Assembly (NCBI RefSeq): GCF_005925325.1
Contig: NZ_SRMP01000004.1
Span: 1 to 64,000, forward strand
Direction: 5' to 3'
From: Pedobacter helvus
GTDB taxonomy: Bacteria > Bacteroidota > Bacteroidia > Sphingobacteriales > Sphingobacteriaceae
DNA length: 64,000 nt
Positions 8,894 through 17,410 of the stretch are shown one piece after another. Every line of letters starts with the position of its first letter. Position 1 is the stretch's first letter. A model generated the notes under the pieces. It had not been told where the DNA came from. It searched no databases and saw only the letters and a list, made by a program, of their open reading frames with translations. The translations under genes were made by a program, and so were the position numbers.

Positions 8894-9355
8894 TTAAACG
8901 AATTTCTTCATCATTAAGCTACAGCCGTAGTGCAAACCATCGTGAGATACAATGAATTTAATAGCATCCTCAATTTTTTCTAATCTATATCCCTTATAAG
9001 TGCTAATGCTGTAAGGTGTATAGTTTTCGAATTTATCTGTTGCTAAATCTTCTTCTAGTTGATCAATCGTATCCAATAGGTAAGTCTTTAATTGTAAAAT
9101 TTCTTCGTCAGAAATAAAGCTTTCTGGTTTAGAGCCATTTCTGTATTTATCAACCAAAGAGGCATCAATTACCAATTGGTTGTTAGATAATTTGTAGCAT
9201 AAAATCTGCTGACTAACCACCAAATGCCCCATTTGCCAAGCCAGGTTATTGTTAAAACCAGCTGGGATTTTATTTAGTTGCTCGGTAGTTAAATCTTCAA
9301 CCAAACTTAGTAGAGCCTTGCGACTTGCTCTAATTACTTCGAATATCTTGTTCAT
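8894..9355 (-). CDS. DinB-fold putative metal-dependent protein
   Basis: A 153-residue protein with the DinB/YfiT four-helix-bundle pattern. Putative metal-binding histidines are in WQMGHLVVSQQ (about His44) and in HDGLHYG (about residues 138-142), the usual three-His set of the superfamily. These proteins include thiol-dependent S-transferases and enzymes of unknown substrate; they are unrelated to DNA polymerase IV despite the name. It lies immediately upstream of truA on the same strand. The substrate is unknown. Confidence 0.8.
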   Translation of the reverse strand: MNKIFEVIRASRKALLSLVEDLTTEQLNKIPAGFNNNLAWQMGHLVVSQQILCYKLSNNQLVIDASLVDKYRNGSKPESFISDEEILQLKTYLLDTIDQLEEDLATDKFENYTPYSISTYKGYRLEKIEDAIKFIVSHDGLHYGCSLMMKKFV

Positions 9356-9399
9356 GATGAAACAAAGATAGGTTTCTTTAGATTAGAATGATGAACAAA

Positions 9400-10233
9400 C
9401 TACTTTTTAGCATTGCCAAGCCATAACAAAGCATCAATGATCATTTGATTTTGAGTTTCGTTATTGAAGGTATGAGAAAGTGCCGTAATTTCTTTTCCGT
9501 GCTTGCGTTCATAGTCCATATCGTTATGTCCCATGTTTACATAGATCATTTTATACTTTTTATTGATCCAAACTACTGGGTAATATCCCTGATGCCAAAT
9601 TTCATGAGTTTTAGGTCCAGTGCCGAGCGGAAAACTTGACGGATCTATACTTAGCAATACGTCGATATTAGGGTTTTGACGCAAATCTTTTTCCCATTTG
9701 TACCATTCGTTGGGTTGCGATTTAAAAGTTTCGGGTAATTTTTTGGTAGCTGGATGATTTTTGTTCACCCTTAAAATGGCTGATGTTGGTCGCCACGTAT
9801 TACCGCTATATTCACCTGTGCCTAAAAATTCGTCGTGGTACCAATTCCAGTTTTGGTTAAAAGCAGATGGAGTAAGTGCAAAAGCCGAAAAATGGAAACC
9901 CATCCAGGCGCCGCCATTTTTCATATAGTTTTCAAAAGCTTGGCGTTGCTGAGGATTTTCTGGTCTGGTATCCAGAAACAATACTACTTGATATTTGGAA
10001 AGGAAATTTGCATTGAGATTGTTCCAATTACTTGTCGTATCGTAACTGAAATTATGCTTTTTTGCCATGTTGGGAAACCACTGGTTAGCTTCTTTTACAT
10101 AGCTAACGTGAGCCATATCATTTTTACCAGTAAAAAAAGCGATGGCTTTAAACTTGGGCTTTTGGGCTTTTGTTGATAATGTGATGCAGCAAATAGCAGC
10201 TAAGAATAAAAAGGTTTTAAAGCGGAGTTTCAT
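9400..10233 (-). CDS. secreted ThuA-domain protein
   Basis: A 277-residue protein with a cleavable signal peptide (hydrophobic to about residue 22, then AQKPKFKAI). The body is a ThuA-like domain, a class I glutamine amidotransferase-like fold named after a trehalose-utilisation protein: KAIAFFTGKNDMAH, VVLFLDTRPENPQQR and GGAWMGFHFSAFA, then a C-terminal GHNDMDYE and a final WLGNAKK. ThuA-type domains in Bacteroidota often occur in carbohydrate-related secreted proteins. No catalytic role is established. The gene is alone, followed upstream by a long intergenic region. Confidence 0.8.
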   Translation of the reverse strand: MKLRFKTFLFLAAICCITLSTKAQKPKFKAIAFFTGKNDMAHVSYVKEANQWFPNMAKKHNFSYDTTSNWNNLNANFLSKYQVVLFLDTRPENPQQRQAFENYMKNGGAWMGFHFSAFALTPSAFNQNWNWYHDEFLGTGEYSGNTWRPTSAILRVNKNHPATKKLPETFKSQPNEWYKWEKDLRQNPNIDVLLSIDPSSFPLGTGPKTHEIWHQGYYPVVWINKKYKMIYVNMGHNDMDYERKHGKEITALSHTFNNETQNQMIIDALLWLGNAKK

Positions 10234-10309
10234 ATTTGGTCAATTGAGAGTTTAAGTTAGAAATTTAAGCTGGTTTATGGATATTTTTTACGCTATTCCA
10301 TTGGGTATT

Positions 10310-10333
10310 ATACTTTTGACGCATCAAAAGTAT
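10310..10333. repeat. 10-bp perfect palindrome
   Basis: ATACTTTTGA (10310-10319) and TCAAAAGTAT (10324-10333) are exact reverse complements around loop CGCA. Sequences of the form CTTTTG-CGnnn-CAAAAG recur in Bacteroidota intergenic repeats; that comparison is from memory. It lies 77 bases upstream of the ThuA gene start. Confidence 0.6.
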
Positions 10334-10692
10334 ACAAAAATGCTTGTCAACCCCTAAGGTGCCTTTCCCACAGCCCGACGCTCATCAAAAAAACAGGGGC
10401 ACTTTGTTTTGTTCGTTATTGAAAGGCTAATGTTTTTGCTGTATGAACACAAAACCGCTGCGCTTGAGGTTTGCTAGTGCAAGCTGACCAATTATTACTA
10501 CTGTTTTTTGATTAAGCTGGCACTGGGATTGACGGTCGTTCTTGGTAAAAGACAGTGCTTTCTTAACGGTAACCTAGCGAGCGTAAAAACAATGAGCAAA
10601 AAGTGTTGAAACGGCAATAGGTTTTAGGCAACATTGCAGCTCTTCAAAAGAACTACTGTGTTTGAAATCTAAACTTGATTGACAGCGATAGC

Positions 10693-10711
10693 TCCCGATT
10701 GCAAATCGGGA
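10693..10711. repeat. 8-bp hairpin, REP-like
   Basis: TCCCGATT (10693-10700) and AATCGGGA (10704-10711) pair perfectly around GCA. The hairpin is GC-rich, compact and lacks a T tract on either side, so it resembles a short palindromic repeat more than a terminator. Confidence 0.5.
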
Positions 10712-10763
10712 CTAAAGCAGAAAGCAAGACTAGCGTAAGCTAAAACGAAGTGTCTTCGATTTT

Positions 10764-10805
10764 CAAAAAAAAACATCCGATGAATAATTAAATCCATCGG
10801 ATGTT
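10764..10805 (-). terminator. terminator of the S9 peptidase gene
   Basis: An 11-bp stem, AACATCCGATG (10772-10782) with CATCGGATGTT (10795-10805), is followed on the minus strand by a run of about nine T (plus-strand A run 10764-10772). It lies 28 bases after the stop codon of the minus-strand peptidase gene. Confidence 0.85.
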
Positions 10806-10832
10806 CGATATTATTTATTCTTCAATATAACT

Positions 10833-13256
10833 CTATTTCGCGGCTGTTGGCTTAGCATTTTTCACATAAGTATCTAACCACTTATTGGTTTCCCAAAGCA
10901 TGTGTAAGATATTTTCTTTAGCTCTGTAACCATGCGCTTCGTAAGGTAAATACACAAAACGAGTTGTACCACCATGACCTTTAACTGCGTTAAATAAACG
11001 CTCGCTATTGATAGGGAAAGTACCTTGGTTATCGTCCATTTCACCATGAATTAATAGGAGTGGAGTTTTGATTTTATCTGCATAGCTGAAAGGGCTCATC
11101 TCATAATATAATTGAGGAGCTTGCCAGTAAGTGCGATCTTCGTTTTGAAAACCGAACGGTGTTAAAGTTCTGTTGTAAGCACCACTACGAGCAATACCAG
11201 CTTTAAATAAGTTAGTGTGTGCTAATAAGTTTGCCGTCATGAAAGCACCGTAGCTATGTCCACCAACTGCCATACGGTTTCTATCGCCAACACCCATTTC
11301 GCTTAATTTATTGATGGCAGCATCAGCATTTAATTTCAATTGTTCTACAAACGAGTCATTAGGACGCTTACCTTCTTTGGCTACAATTGGCATTTCTGCA
11401 TTATCTAAAACTGCATAACCTTGCGTTACATAGAAAATAGGTCCGCCAGAGCTAATAGTGATAAATTTGTTTTCAGAACCTCTAACTTGAGCAGCATCAC
11501 TTGCCGAGTTGAACTCACGAGGGTAAGCCCAAATTAAAGTAGGTAATGGTCCGTCCTTATCTTTGTTGTAACCTTTTGGTAGATATAAATCACCTGTTAA
11601 ATCTACACCATCGGCACGTTTATAAGTGATTTTTTGCTTTGTAACGCCATCTAATGACGTATATGGATTAGCAAAGTTAGTGATTTGCCTATCTGCAACG
11701 CGAAGTACTAAGTTTTTGACGAAGTAATTAGGAACATCAGTTTTACTTTCTCTACGAGTTAGTAGTACCAATTTCTGAGGATCTAAAACATCGGTAACTA
11801 CTTCGAATGTACCTTCTTGGCAACGCCATAAAATTTCAGATTTTTTAGTATTCAAATCAAATTTAGCAATGAATGGTAAGTCGCCTTTTGGAGATGCGCC
11901 AGTAGTATTGTTTAATAATAGCTTAGTTCCGTTATCGGTAGTTAAAATTACCTGACGACCGAATTTATTTTTCTCTGTTACCGGAGAACCTGGGTTGTTG
12001 TAAGCATCGGTGGTATTTAACTCGTACAATGTTTCTAAAGCACCAGTTGAAGGGTTAAATCTACTTACTTTACTGCTTTGTTTGGTTCTCGACATTTCTC
12101 GTACCAAGGCTAAGGTTGCATTTCCCCAGCTAACGCCAGCGTAACGAGTTTTAGTTTTGAAAAGTTCTTTGCTCGCTCCTGTAAATGGTGCTTTTAACTC
12201 GTAAACACCATCATGAAACTCTACGTTTTTCTTAATCAAGCCGCTGTCTAATGGTTGGGCCCAAACTATCGTCGCCGCTTCATCATCTCTCCAATCGAAG
12301 CTACGAGGTACGTTTTGTACGTTGTCATATCCAGAAGGACGAACCTCTGTTGATGGCAATTCAGCTAATACTTTAATCGTTTTTCCCGCTCTGTCAATTA
12401 CTTTTACAGTAGAAGGGAAGCCGTAAGCCGCAACTAGGTAAGAAAATGGTTTTTTTATGGTACGAACCATCAAATAATTTTTATCTGGAGATAAACTCAC
12501 CGTGCTATAAATTGCCGGAGCGCCAATTGGAGTTTCTACGCCACCTTTGTTTTGCACCAGTTGTGAAGTTGCGAAGAACTCGAACAATTGCTCATCGTAA
12601 GGGGATTTAATTAAATCTTGGATAGTGGCACTTGGAGCCACTTTACCCAAGTTTTCTTGTACAGTTGGACCTTTTGGAGCCAATGGGCGCTTAGGTGCTG
12701 CACTCGCAGGTTTGGTAGCCACCTGGTAAAGCAACGTATTATCGTCTACCCATACTACACTAGAACCCAAAATTGCATTTAATGGCTGTTTGTTGATTTT
12801 TGTTGCTTTTGCCGTAACTACATCAATTACGTAAAGATCAATTCTATCTTGTGAAGTTTGTGTGAAAGCAATTTTAGTTTCGCTAGGGTTCCAGCGAACG
12901 TTGCCTGCAAATAAGGTAGCGGGCAAGCCAGTAACGGCACTAGTTTTGCCTGTTTTGATATTTTTTAAGCTAAAACTGTTAACGTAGGTTTGTCTGCTGG
13001 GAGAGTAGTTATTAGGATTGATACGCATCCCAGCAATTTTGTACTCAGGCATTGCCAATTCTTCAATTGAAGGGTAAGGATTACGATCGCTAAATAAGAT
13101 CCATTCGGCTTTGCTGTCGATATTAACGCCTGGAGTGGGTTTCGCCAATAGCAAATCGGCCATTACTTTTGGAGGAGTTTGGTACGTTACCGCATCTTGG
13201 GCAAATGCACTACCGCCTAAACCAACCAATAATAGGTTAAGTATAACTTTTTTCAT
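10833..13256 (-). CDS. secreted S9 prolyl-oligopeptidase-type serine peptidase
   Basis: An 807-residue periplasmic peptidase. I start it at ATG 13256-13254 (MKKVILNLL), not the in-frame TTG two codons earlier. A signal peptide ends near AFAQDA. The N-terminal 500 residues should form a beta-propeller; the C-terminal alpha/beta hydrolase carries GGHSYGAF (Ser about 668), HGEMDDN (Asp about 741) and YEAHGYR (His about 775). It is closest in feel to glutamyl-endopeptidase-like S9 enzymes of Bacteroidota. A perfect 18-bp inverted repeat abuts the start codon, which may regulate translation or transcription. Confidence 0.9.
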   Translation of the reverse strand: MKKVILNLLLVGLGGSAFAQDAVTYQTPPKVMADLLLAKPTPGVNIDSKAEWILFSDRNPYPSIEELAMPEYKIAGMRINPNNYSPSRQTYVNSFSLKNIKTGKTSAVTGLPATLFAGNVRWNPSETKIAFTQTSQDRIDLYVIDVVTAKATKINKQPLNAILGSSVVWVDDNTLLYQVATKPASAAPKRPLAPKGPTVQENLGKVAPSATIQDLIKSPYDEQLFEFFATSQLVQNKGGVETPIGAPAIYSTVSLSPDKNYLMVRTIKKPFSYLVAAYGFPSTVKVIDRAGKTIKVLAELPSTEVRPSGYDNVQNVPRSFDWRDDEAATIVWAQPLDSGLIKKNVEFHDGVYELKAPFTGASKELFKTKTRYAGVSWGNATLALVREMSRTKQSSKVSRFNPSTGALETLYELNTTDAYNNPGSPVTEKNKFGRQVILTTDNGTKLLLNNTTGASPKGDLPFIAKFDLNTKKSEILWRCQEGTFEVVTDVLDPQKLVLLTRRESKTDVPNYFVKNLVLRVADRQITNFANPYTSLDGVTKQKITYKRADGVDLTGDLYLPKGYNKDKDGPLPTLIWAYPREFNSASDAAQVRGSENKFITISSGGPIFYVTQGYAVLDNAEMPIVAKEGKRPNDSFVEQLKLNADAAINKLSEMGVGDRNRMAVGGHSYGAFMTANLLAHTNLFKAGIARSGAYNRTLTPFGFQNEDRTYWQAPQLYYEMSPFSYADKIKTPLLLIHGEMDDNQGTFPINSERLFNAVKGHGGTTRFVYLPYEAHGYRAKENILHMLWETNKWLDTYVKNAKPTAAK

Positions 13257-13302
13257 TTTCAATATGTAAGTTTAATTGATGATATAAACTTACATATTGA
13301 AA
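13257..13302 (-). promoter_or_regulatory. perfect 18-bp inverted repeat at the start of the S9 peptidase gene
   Basis: TTTCAATATGTAAGTTTA (13257-13274) is exactly complementary to 13285-13302, with a 10-base loop. The stem ends one base before the ATG at 13256. As RNA it would form a strong hairpin covering the whole leader next to the start codon; as DNA it could be a two-fold operator. No T tract follows, so it is not a normal terminator. Confidence 0.7.
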
Positions 13303-13345
13303 TTGACTTTAACTTTTTGTATCAAAAATATTTGATAAGCTTGGG

Positions 13346-13654
13346 TTAAAGTTTCTTGATATCGATGACGTTTATTAGCCCATCAAATGGGTAGGCCATA
13401 GAACAAATTCCTCCCGGAAAGTTCTCGCTTTTACATTCTTTAGTTAAACTAAAATTAGCTAGTACTTTCTGTTGATCTTCAAAATTTGCTATTTTTTTGA
13501 AGTTACAAACCTTGTATTCTTTGTCTAATACGCTAAGATAGGTTCCTGTACAATTTTTGATAACTGTCGCATTAGAATAGCTTTCTTTTTTGCAAGAGCT
13601 TGCTGAAGTTATGAATATCAGAAATGAGATTTTGACAAAAACTTTCATCACCAT
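13346..13654 (-). CDS. small cysteine-containing lipoprotein
   Basis: A 102-residue putative lipoprotein with signal sequence and lipobox at SASSC (about Cys21). The mature part has paired cysteines (NCTGTYL, YKVCNF, TKECKS, GGICSM) that could form disulfides in the periplasm. Its start shares one base with the stop codon of the upstream beta-barrel gene (TAATG), indicating translational coupling in the sigma-factor operon. The N-C-x-G-T pattern faintly recalls the broken lipoprotein gene on the other side of the sigma gene. Function is unknown. Confidence 0.7.
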   Translation of the reverse strand: MVMKVFVKISFLIFITSASSCKKESYSNATVIKNCTGTYLSVLDKEYKVCNFKKIANFEDQQKVLANFSLTKECKSENFPGGICSMAYPFDGLINVIDIKKL

Positions 13655-15018
13655 TATTTTTTATTATTCCCGTTGAAATTGAATTTAAGGTTAAGTCCTG
13701 CCGAACTAATTCTCAGGTTTTTATCGCCCATGGTATTAAGTGCAGGTTTATAATAAGGTTCAAAAATAAGCACATTTTTACCTATGCTTTGATTAATGCC
13801 AATTGCTATGATTGCACTGTTAGCGAAGTCAAATCCCTTTAAACTACTTTCTTCTGTTTGGGTTTGGGTTTGCGCCTCTCCATTTCTATATCCGAAATTA
13901 CTTAAACTGTAATTGTAGGTATATTTTTGGGTAAGATAAGAACTAGAGTTGATACCTGTAGAAATATAAAAATCTTGTTTTTTACTTGGAAAAAATTTCA
14001 CCACCATTGGTAAGTCGATGCTCAAAAGTTTACCATTGAAACTTAAATCGTTAGTAGCAGTAGCAGAATATGCTAAGCCAGCTACCGGTGCACTCATGGC
14101 ATTTGTGTTGCTTTTTGAAGCAAACATTGCTTGCGAAACTTCAGCAGGTACTTTGTTTTCGTAGCTCACTTTATTCTGGCTAATTCCGGCACCGAAGCTG
14201 ATTACCAAGTTTTTAGTGACTTTTACGTTAGCATTTAAACCTACTCCTGCACTCAGTTTTGCTTCATTATCATCATGATAATTAAAGAAAGTTCCCGTAA
14301 ATATGTCTAAAGTAGTTTTCGAAGCACTGCTTTTTTTCGTTTCCTTGGTTACGCTATTGGCCATCAACTTGCTTTCTTCCCTTAAAAACTCTTCTGTGGA
14401 TAATTTCGGTTTTACTGTCTTCTCAGTTGGTGGTGCGGTTGTTGTAGCTCTAGCATTTGCTATGACCTTTTCAGCCTTGTCATCTGTTTTAATTATTGCT
14501 ATCAAAGGATTGTTTTGCTCCCCTGCAGTTACAGCTTTTGTTCGTGCTATTTCTGAATTTGTAGTAATGACATTTATTTCTTTTATTGGGGTTGTCTCTT
14601 TAGTTGAATTATCCTGTGCGAGATATTTTTGAGGATTTATAACTTTTTCCTGCGAAACATCTTTGTCTTGATGATTTTGCTTCGGTGTGTAGTTATCAGC
14701 TTTAATCGTATCTGATGTTATTACCGGCGTATGCTCTTCACTAACAGGCGAACTATTTTGGGGCATCACATTTTCTTTTGGTGTTGTACCAGCTCTTAAA
14801 ATTACTTTTTCCGTATCAAATGCATTACTAAAATATAAGCCAGCCACCACCAATAAGGTAGCAGCAACACCAGTTAACCACCAAATTGGCAGTTTTTTAC
14901 TTTCCTTTTCAGGATATTTTTTGCGTAAATCAGCCCAACCTTGTTCTCCAAGACCATCATCGTAGTCTTCGAAAACAGATTTGATCTGTTCTACTAATTC
15001 TTCTTCACTCGTTTTCAT
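13654..15018 (-). CDS. membrane-anchored protein with C-terminal outer-membrane beta-barrel
   Basis: A 454-residue protein in three parts. Residues 1-40 are acidic and cytosolic with a conserved-looking GWADLRKKYPEK. One membrane helix lies at about 43-63. Residues 65-230 are a low-complexity Thr/Lys/Pro/Glu-rich linker, and residues 235-454 have the alternating pattern of an outer-membrane barrel, ending in LNLKFNFNGNNKK. It follows the ECF sigma gene by 7 bases. The position and the N-terminus suggest an anti-sigma-like role, but it lacks a recognisable FecR or ZAS domain. If both membrane parts are real it would connect inner and outer membranes. Confidence 0.75.
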   Translation of the reverse strand: MKTSEEELVEQIKSVFEDYDDGLGEQGWADLRKKYPEKESKKLPIWWLTGVAATLLVVAGLYFSNAFDTEKVILRAGTTPKENVMPQNSSPVSEEHTPVITSDTIKADNYTPKQNHQDKDVSQEKVINPQKYLAQDNSTKETTPIKEINVITTNSEIARTKAVTAGEQNNPLIAIIKTDDKAEKVIANARATTTAPPTEKTVKPKLSTEEFLREESKLMANSVTKETKKSSASKTTLDIFTGTFFNYHDDNEAKLSAGVGLNANVKVTKNLVISFGAGISQNKVSYENKVPAEVSQAMFASKSNTNAMSAPVAGLAYSATATNDLSFNGKLLSIDLPMVVKFFPSKKQDFYISTGINSSSYLTQKYTYNYSLSNFGYRNGEAQTQTQTEESSLKGFDFANSAIIAIGINQSIGKNVLIFEPYYKPALNTMGDKNLRISSAGLNLKFNFNGNNKK

Positions 15019-15025
15019 CCTTCTT

Positions 15026-15574
15026 CTATCTTTTATAAATTGAGTGGGTAGTTAATAATTGTTGTAAAGCTTGCTTGGCCCTAGTTAAGTAGGTTCTAGA
15101 CGAACTTTCAGGGATATTAAGCATGCTACCTATTTCTTTGTGCGAGTAGCCGTCAATTTCATATAAGTTGAAAACTGTTCGCTGCATTTCATTTAAGTTT
15201 TTCATTAGTGCCAAAATATCTTGAGCGCTCAATTTATCGATGGCAGAGGTATGGGTGCTTTGTGGAATGGTGTCAGTTAACTCTATGGCTTCACTAAATC
15301 GCATCGATCTTCTTTTATAATCTAGCGAAGTATTAACTAAAACCTTTCTGAACCAAGGCTTAAAGTCGTTTTCTTCGTTAAAGCTGTTAATAGATTTAAA
15401 AACCTTAATGAAACTATCGTTTGCAGCTTCTAAAGCATCGTCTCTATTACCTAAATAACGGATACAAATACCCAAGGCATAGCCATAGAACTGCTTGTAT
15501 AGCAATTCTTGCTGGCGTAAATCACCTTTTTTACAAGAAGCAATGAGCTCAACTAAGCTCTCGTTGTCAGGCAT
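15026..15574 (-). CDS. ECF-type RNA polymerase sigma factor
   Basis: A 182-residue sigma-70 family protein with only regions 2 and 4. Region 2 spans about residues 25-95 (YKQFYGYALGICIRYLGNRDDALEAANDSF is typical, listed here in pieces: GNRDDALEAANDSFIKVFK). Region 4, with the helix-turn-helix, is in the last 60 residues (YEIDGYSHKEIGSMLNIPE, SSRTYLTRAKQAL). It directs RNA polymerase to a regulon not visible here. The next gene, 7 bases downstream, encodes a membrane protein with a short cytosolic segment, the likely partner or regulator. Confidence 0.93.
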   Translation of the reverse strand: MPDNESLVELIASCKKGDLRQQELLYKQFYGYALGICIRYLGNRDDALEAANDSFIKVFKSINSFNEENDFKPWFRKVLVNTSLDYKRRSMRFSEAIELTDTIPQSTHTSAIDKLSAQDILALMKNLNEMQRTVFNLYEIDGYSHKEIGSMLNIPESSSRTYLTRAKQALQQLLTTHSIYKR

Positions 15575-15577
15575 TTG

Positions 15578-15988
15578 TTATTTTCTTTTTAACTTATATT
15601 GATAGCGATTGTTGGCCAAATCTTTACACAAAAAACAAGCCCCCCCATTGATGAATTTTGTTAAAATTAACTCACTGCCTTTAAAATTATATTTATAGTT
15701 ACCATTTAAAAGTAATGCCCAATCAAATTCTGTAGTCCAAATATTCTCATCTTTAAACTCTATTTCTGAACTGTTTTTTACGATATAAGTACCACTTCCA
15801 AACTTATAGCCCTTAATTACCTGAAATCTGCCTTCTTCCAAGGTTATTTCTGTAGGTGCATTAATTTTATTGCTTCCGGTATATGCTACAAAAGTACCTG
15901 ATTATCTACAATTTAGCTTATTTGGAGTGCTACCTTTTTTACATCCAAAACAAAACATCAATATTAAAGAAAGATATAAATACCTCAT
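15578..15988 (-). pseudogene. lipoprotein gene interrupted by an in-frame TAA
   Basis: Reading from ATG 15988-15986 gives a clean signal peptide and lipobox, MRYLYLSLILMFCFGCKKG, then STPNKLNCR and a TAA stop at 15904-15902. The same frame continues without a shift (SGTFVAYTGSNKIN...) to the TAG/TAA end at 15578, giving 136 positions in total. The downstream part alone could start only at TTG (15841) and would lack any export signal. The simplest reading is a single nonsense mutation in a small lipoprotein gene beside the sigma factor gene, 3 bases away. A sequencing error is the alternative. Confidence 0.75.
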
Positions 15989-16044
15989 TTTACTTTTTTT
16001 AACCTATACGTTTTGGCAAAACAAAACGCTACAAAGATTTTAAA

Positions 16045-16077
16045 TTTAACCTATTCTTTTTTATTTCCTTAAATTTG
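16045..16077 (+). promoter_or_regulatory. possible promoter of the DEAD-box-like gene
   Basis: TAAATTTG at 16070-16077 fits the Bacteroidota -7 box, and TTTA at 16045-16048 lies 21 bases upstream in the -33 position. Transcription would begin near 16083, about 17 bases before the GTG start at 16100. Confidence 0.4.
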
Positions 16078-16099
16078 TCGCTTCAATAAAAATCAAATC

Positions 16100-17410
16100 G
16101 TGTCGTTAGAGCAGTTAAAATTAAGTAAGCCATTGGTTTCGGCCATGAGTGCGTTGGGACATTTGTCTCCAAAAGAAGTACAGTTAAGAACCATGTCTAG
16201 AATTTTGGGAGGGCAAGACGTAATTGCCATTGGTCCTGAAGGCAGTGGTAAAACAACTACTTATGTTTTAGCTACTTTAATGCGTTTAAAAACTGGCGGC
16301 GGTGATGCTCCCAGAGCTTTAATTTTAGTGCCTACCAAAGAAAAAGTTTTGGAGGTATTAGACTATTTCGAGAAACTAAATAGAAACGATACCTTTAAAA
16401 TTGTAGGTATACATGCTGATACGCCTATAGATGAGCAAGTAGACGATTTAACCGATGGTGTTGACATTGTAGTTGCTATTCCATCTAGAGCTAGAGCCAT
16501 TTATTTGAAGCTGGGCTTAAATACCAATAAAATCCAGATGATGATTTTGGATGACGCTTCGGATTTAGTTAAACAAGGTTTGCAATTGCCTGTTAACGAG
16601 CTCGCAAGAAGTATTCAGAAATGCCAGCATTTGGTTTTTACCGAAGTAATGCATGAGAAGCTGGAATACATGATTGACGATTTTATGCTTATGCCAGCAA
16701 CCATAGAAGTGGAAGAATTGTTAGAAACGGAAATAGAGACTTATCCACAGTTGGTTTACCATGTGCCAAATTTCCGTACGAAACTCAATTTGTTAAACCT
16801 GTTGCTAAAAGATACTGAAGTTTTCGATAAGGTAGTGGTATTTGTAAATACTCGTTTAACTGCCCAAACTTTATCAAAAGATCTTTTTGATGGCAAAGCC
16901 GAGGATGTTTTCGTTTATAAACCGCTATTTTTTGACGAAGCTGGCTTTGAAAGTTTAGAAGCTTTTAAAATTAATGATAAAGCGAGAGTATTGATTGTGG
17001 CTAACGAAAATTTTGAGGAAGTAACTTTAAGCGGCATTCCTTTCGTTTTTCATTTCGAGCTGCCTGAAGATAGAATGCGCTACATCAATAGGGTAATTAA
17101 AACAGATGAAGTTGATTTGGTTTCTTTGAATTTTATCACCGATTTAGAATTGCCAGAACTTAAAAAGATAGAACAAGCTTTAGGACAGAAATTAGAAGAG
17201 GCAGAGCTGCCGGAAGATTTGTTGGTAGAGGGTACCAGCAAAACTGCCAAACAAAAAAGTAAGCATGCGAAGGAGTTGGAACGAGCAAAAGCAGAAGAGG
17301 AAGCTTTTAGAAATGCAGCATTTCAACAAAAGAAAGAGAGCAATGCCAAAACCACTAATTATAGTAGTGGCGAAAAAGCCAGAATGAACAAGCAGAAGAA
17401 ACACGGTTAG
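16100..17410 (+). CDS. DEAD-box RNA helicase-like protein with degenerate motifs
   Basis: A 436-residue protein of the DEAD-box fold, starting at GTG. The Q-motif region (KPLVSAMSALGHLSPKEVQ) and motif I (GPEGSGKTTT, about 44-53) are intact, and PSRAR resembles motif Ib. Motif II reads LDDAS instead of DEAD, motif III SAT is not recognisable (FTEVMHE at that place), and motif VI HRxGRxxR is replaced by YINRVIKTD. The tail after residue 385 is Lys/Glu/Ala-rich. It may bind RNA or ATP without normal unwinding. Related proteins are simply annotated as DEAD/DEAH helicases in Bacteroidota. The gene is monocistronic. Confidence 0.8.
   Translation: MSLEQLKLSKPLVSAMSALGHLSPKEVQLRTMSRILGGQDVIAIGPEGSGKTTTYVLATLMRLKTGGGDAPRALILVPTKEKVLEVLDYFEKLNRNDTFKIVGIHADTPIDEQVDDLTDGVDIVVAIPSRARAIYLKLGLNTNKIQMMILDDASDLVKQGLQLPVNELARSIQKCQHLVFTEVMHEKLEYMIDDFMLMPATIEVEELLETEIETYPQLVYHVPNFRTKLNLLNLLLKDTEVFDKVVVFVNTRLTAQTLSKDLFDGKAEDVFVYKPLFFDEAGFESLEAFKINDKARVLIVANENFEEVTLSGIPFVFHFELPEDRMRYINRVIKTDEVDLVSLNFITDLELPELKKIEQALGQKLEEAELPEDLLVEGTSKTAKQKSKHAKELERAKAEEEAFRNAAFQQKKESNAKTTNYSSGEKARMNKQKKHG

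Larger units (their letters stand above)
10234..10832. other. 600-bp intergenic region with palindromic repeat elements
   Basis: I see no plausible gene here on either strand. Base composition is richer in G and C than flanking intergenic DNA. It holds two palindromes (10310-10333 and 10693-10711) and the terminator of the downstream S9 peptidase gene (10764-10805). The general look, with a palindrome at one end, a GC-richer body and a short hairpin at the other, suggests a non-coding dispersed repeat. Confidence 0.55.

Noticed and set aside
14303..14632. Hydrophobic plus-strand frame inside the beta-barrel gene
   Set aside because: It is the complement of the low-complexity linker; its Ala/Val/Leu content follows from Thr/Glu/Lys codons.
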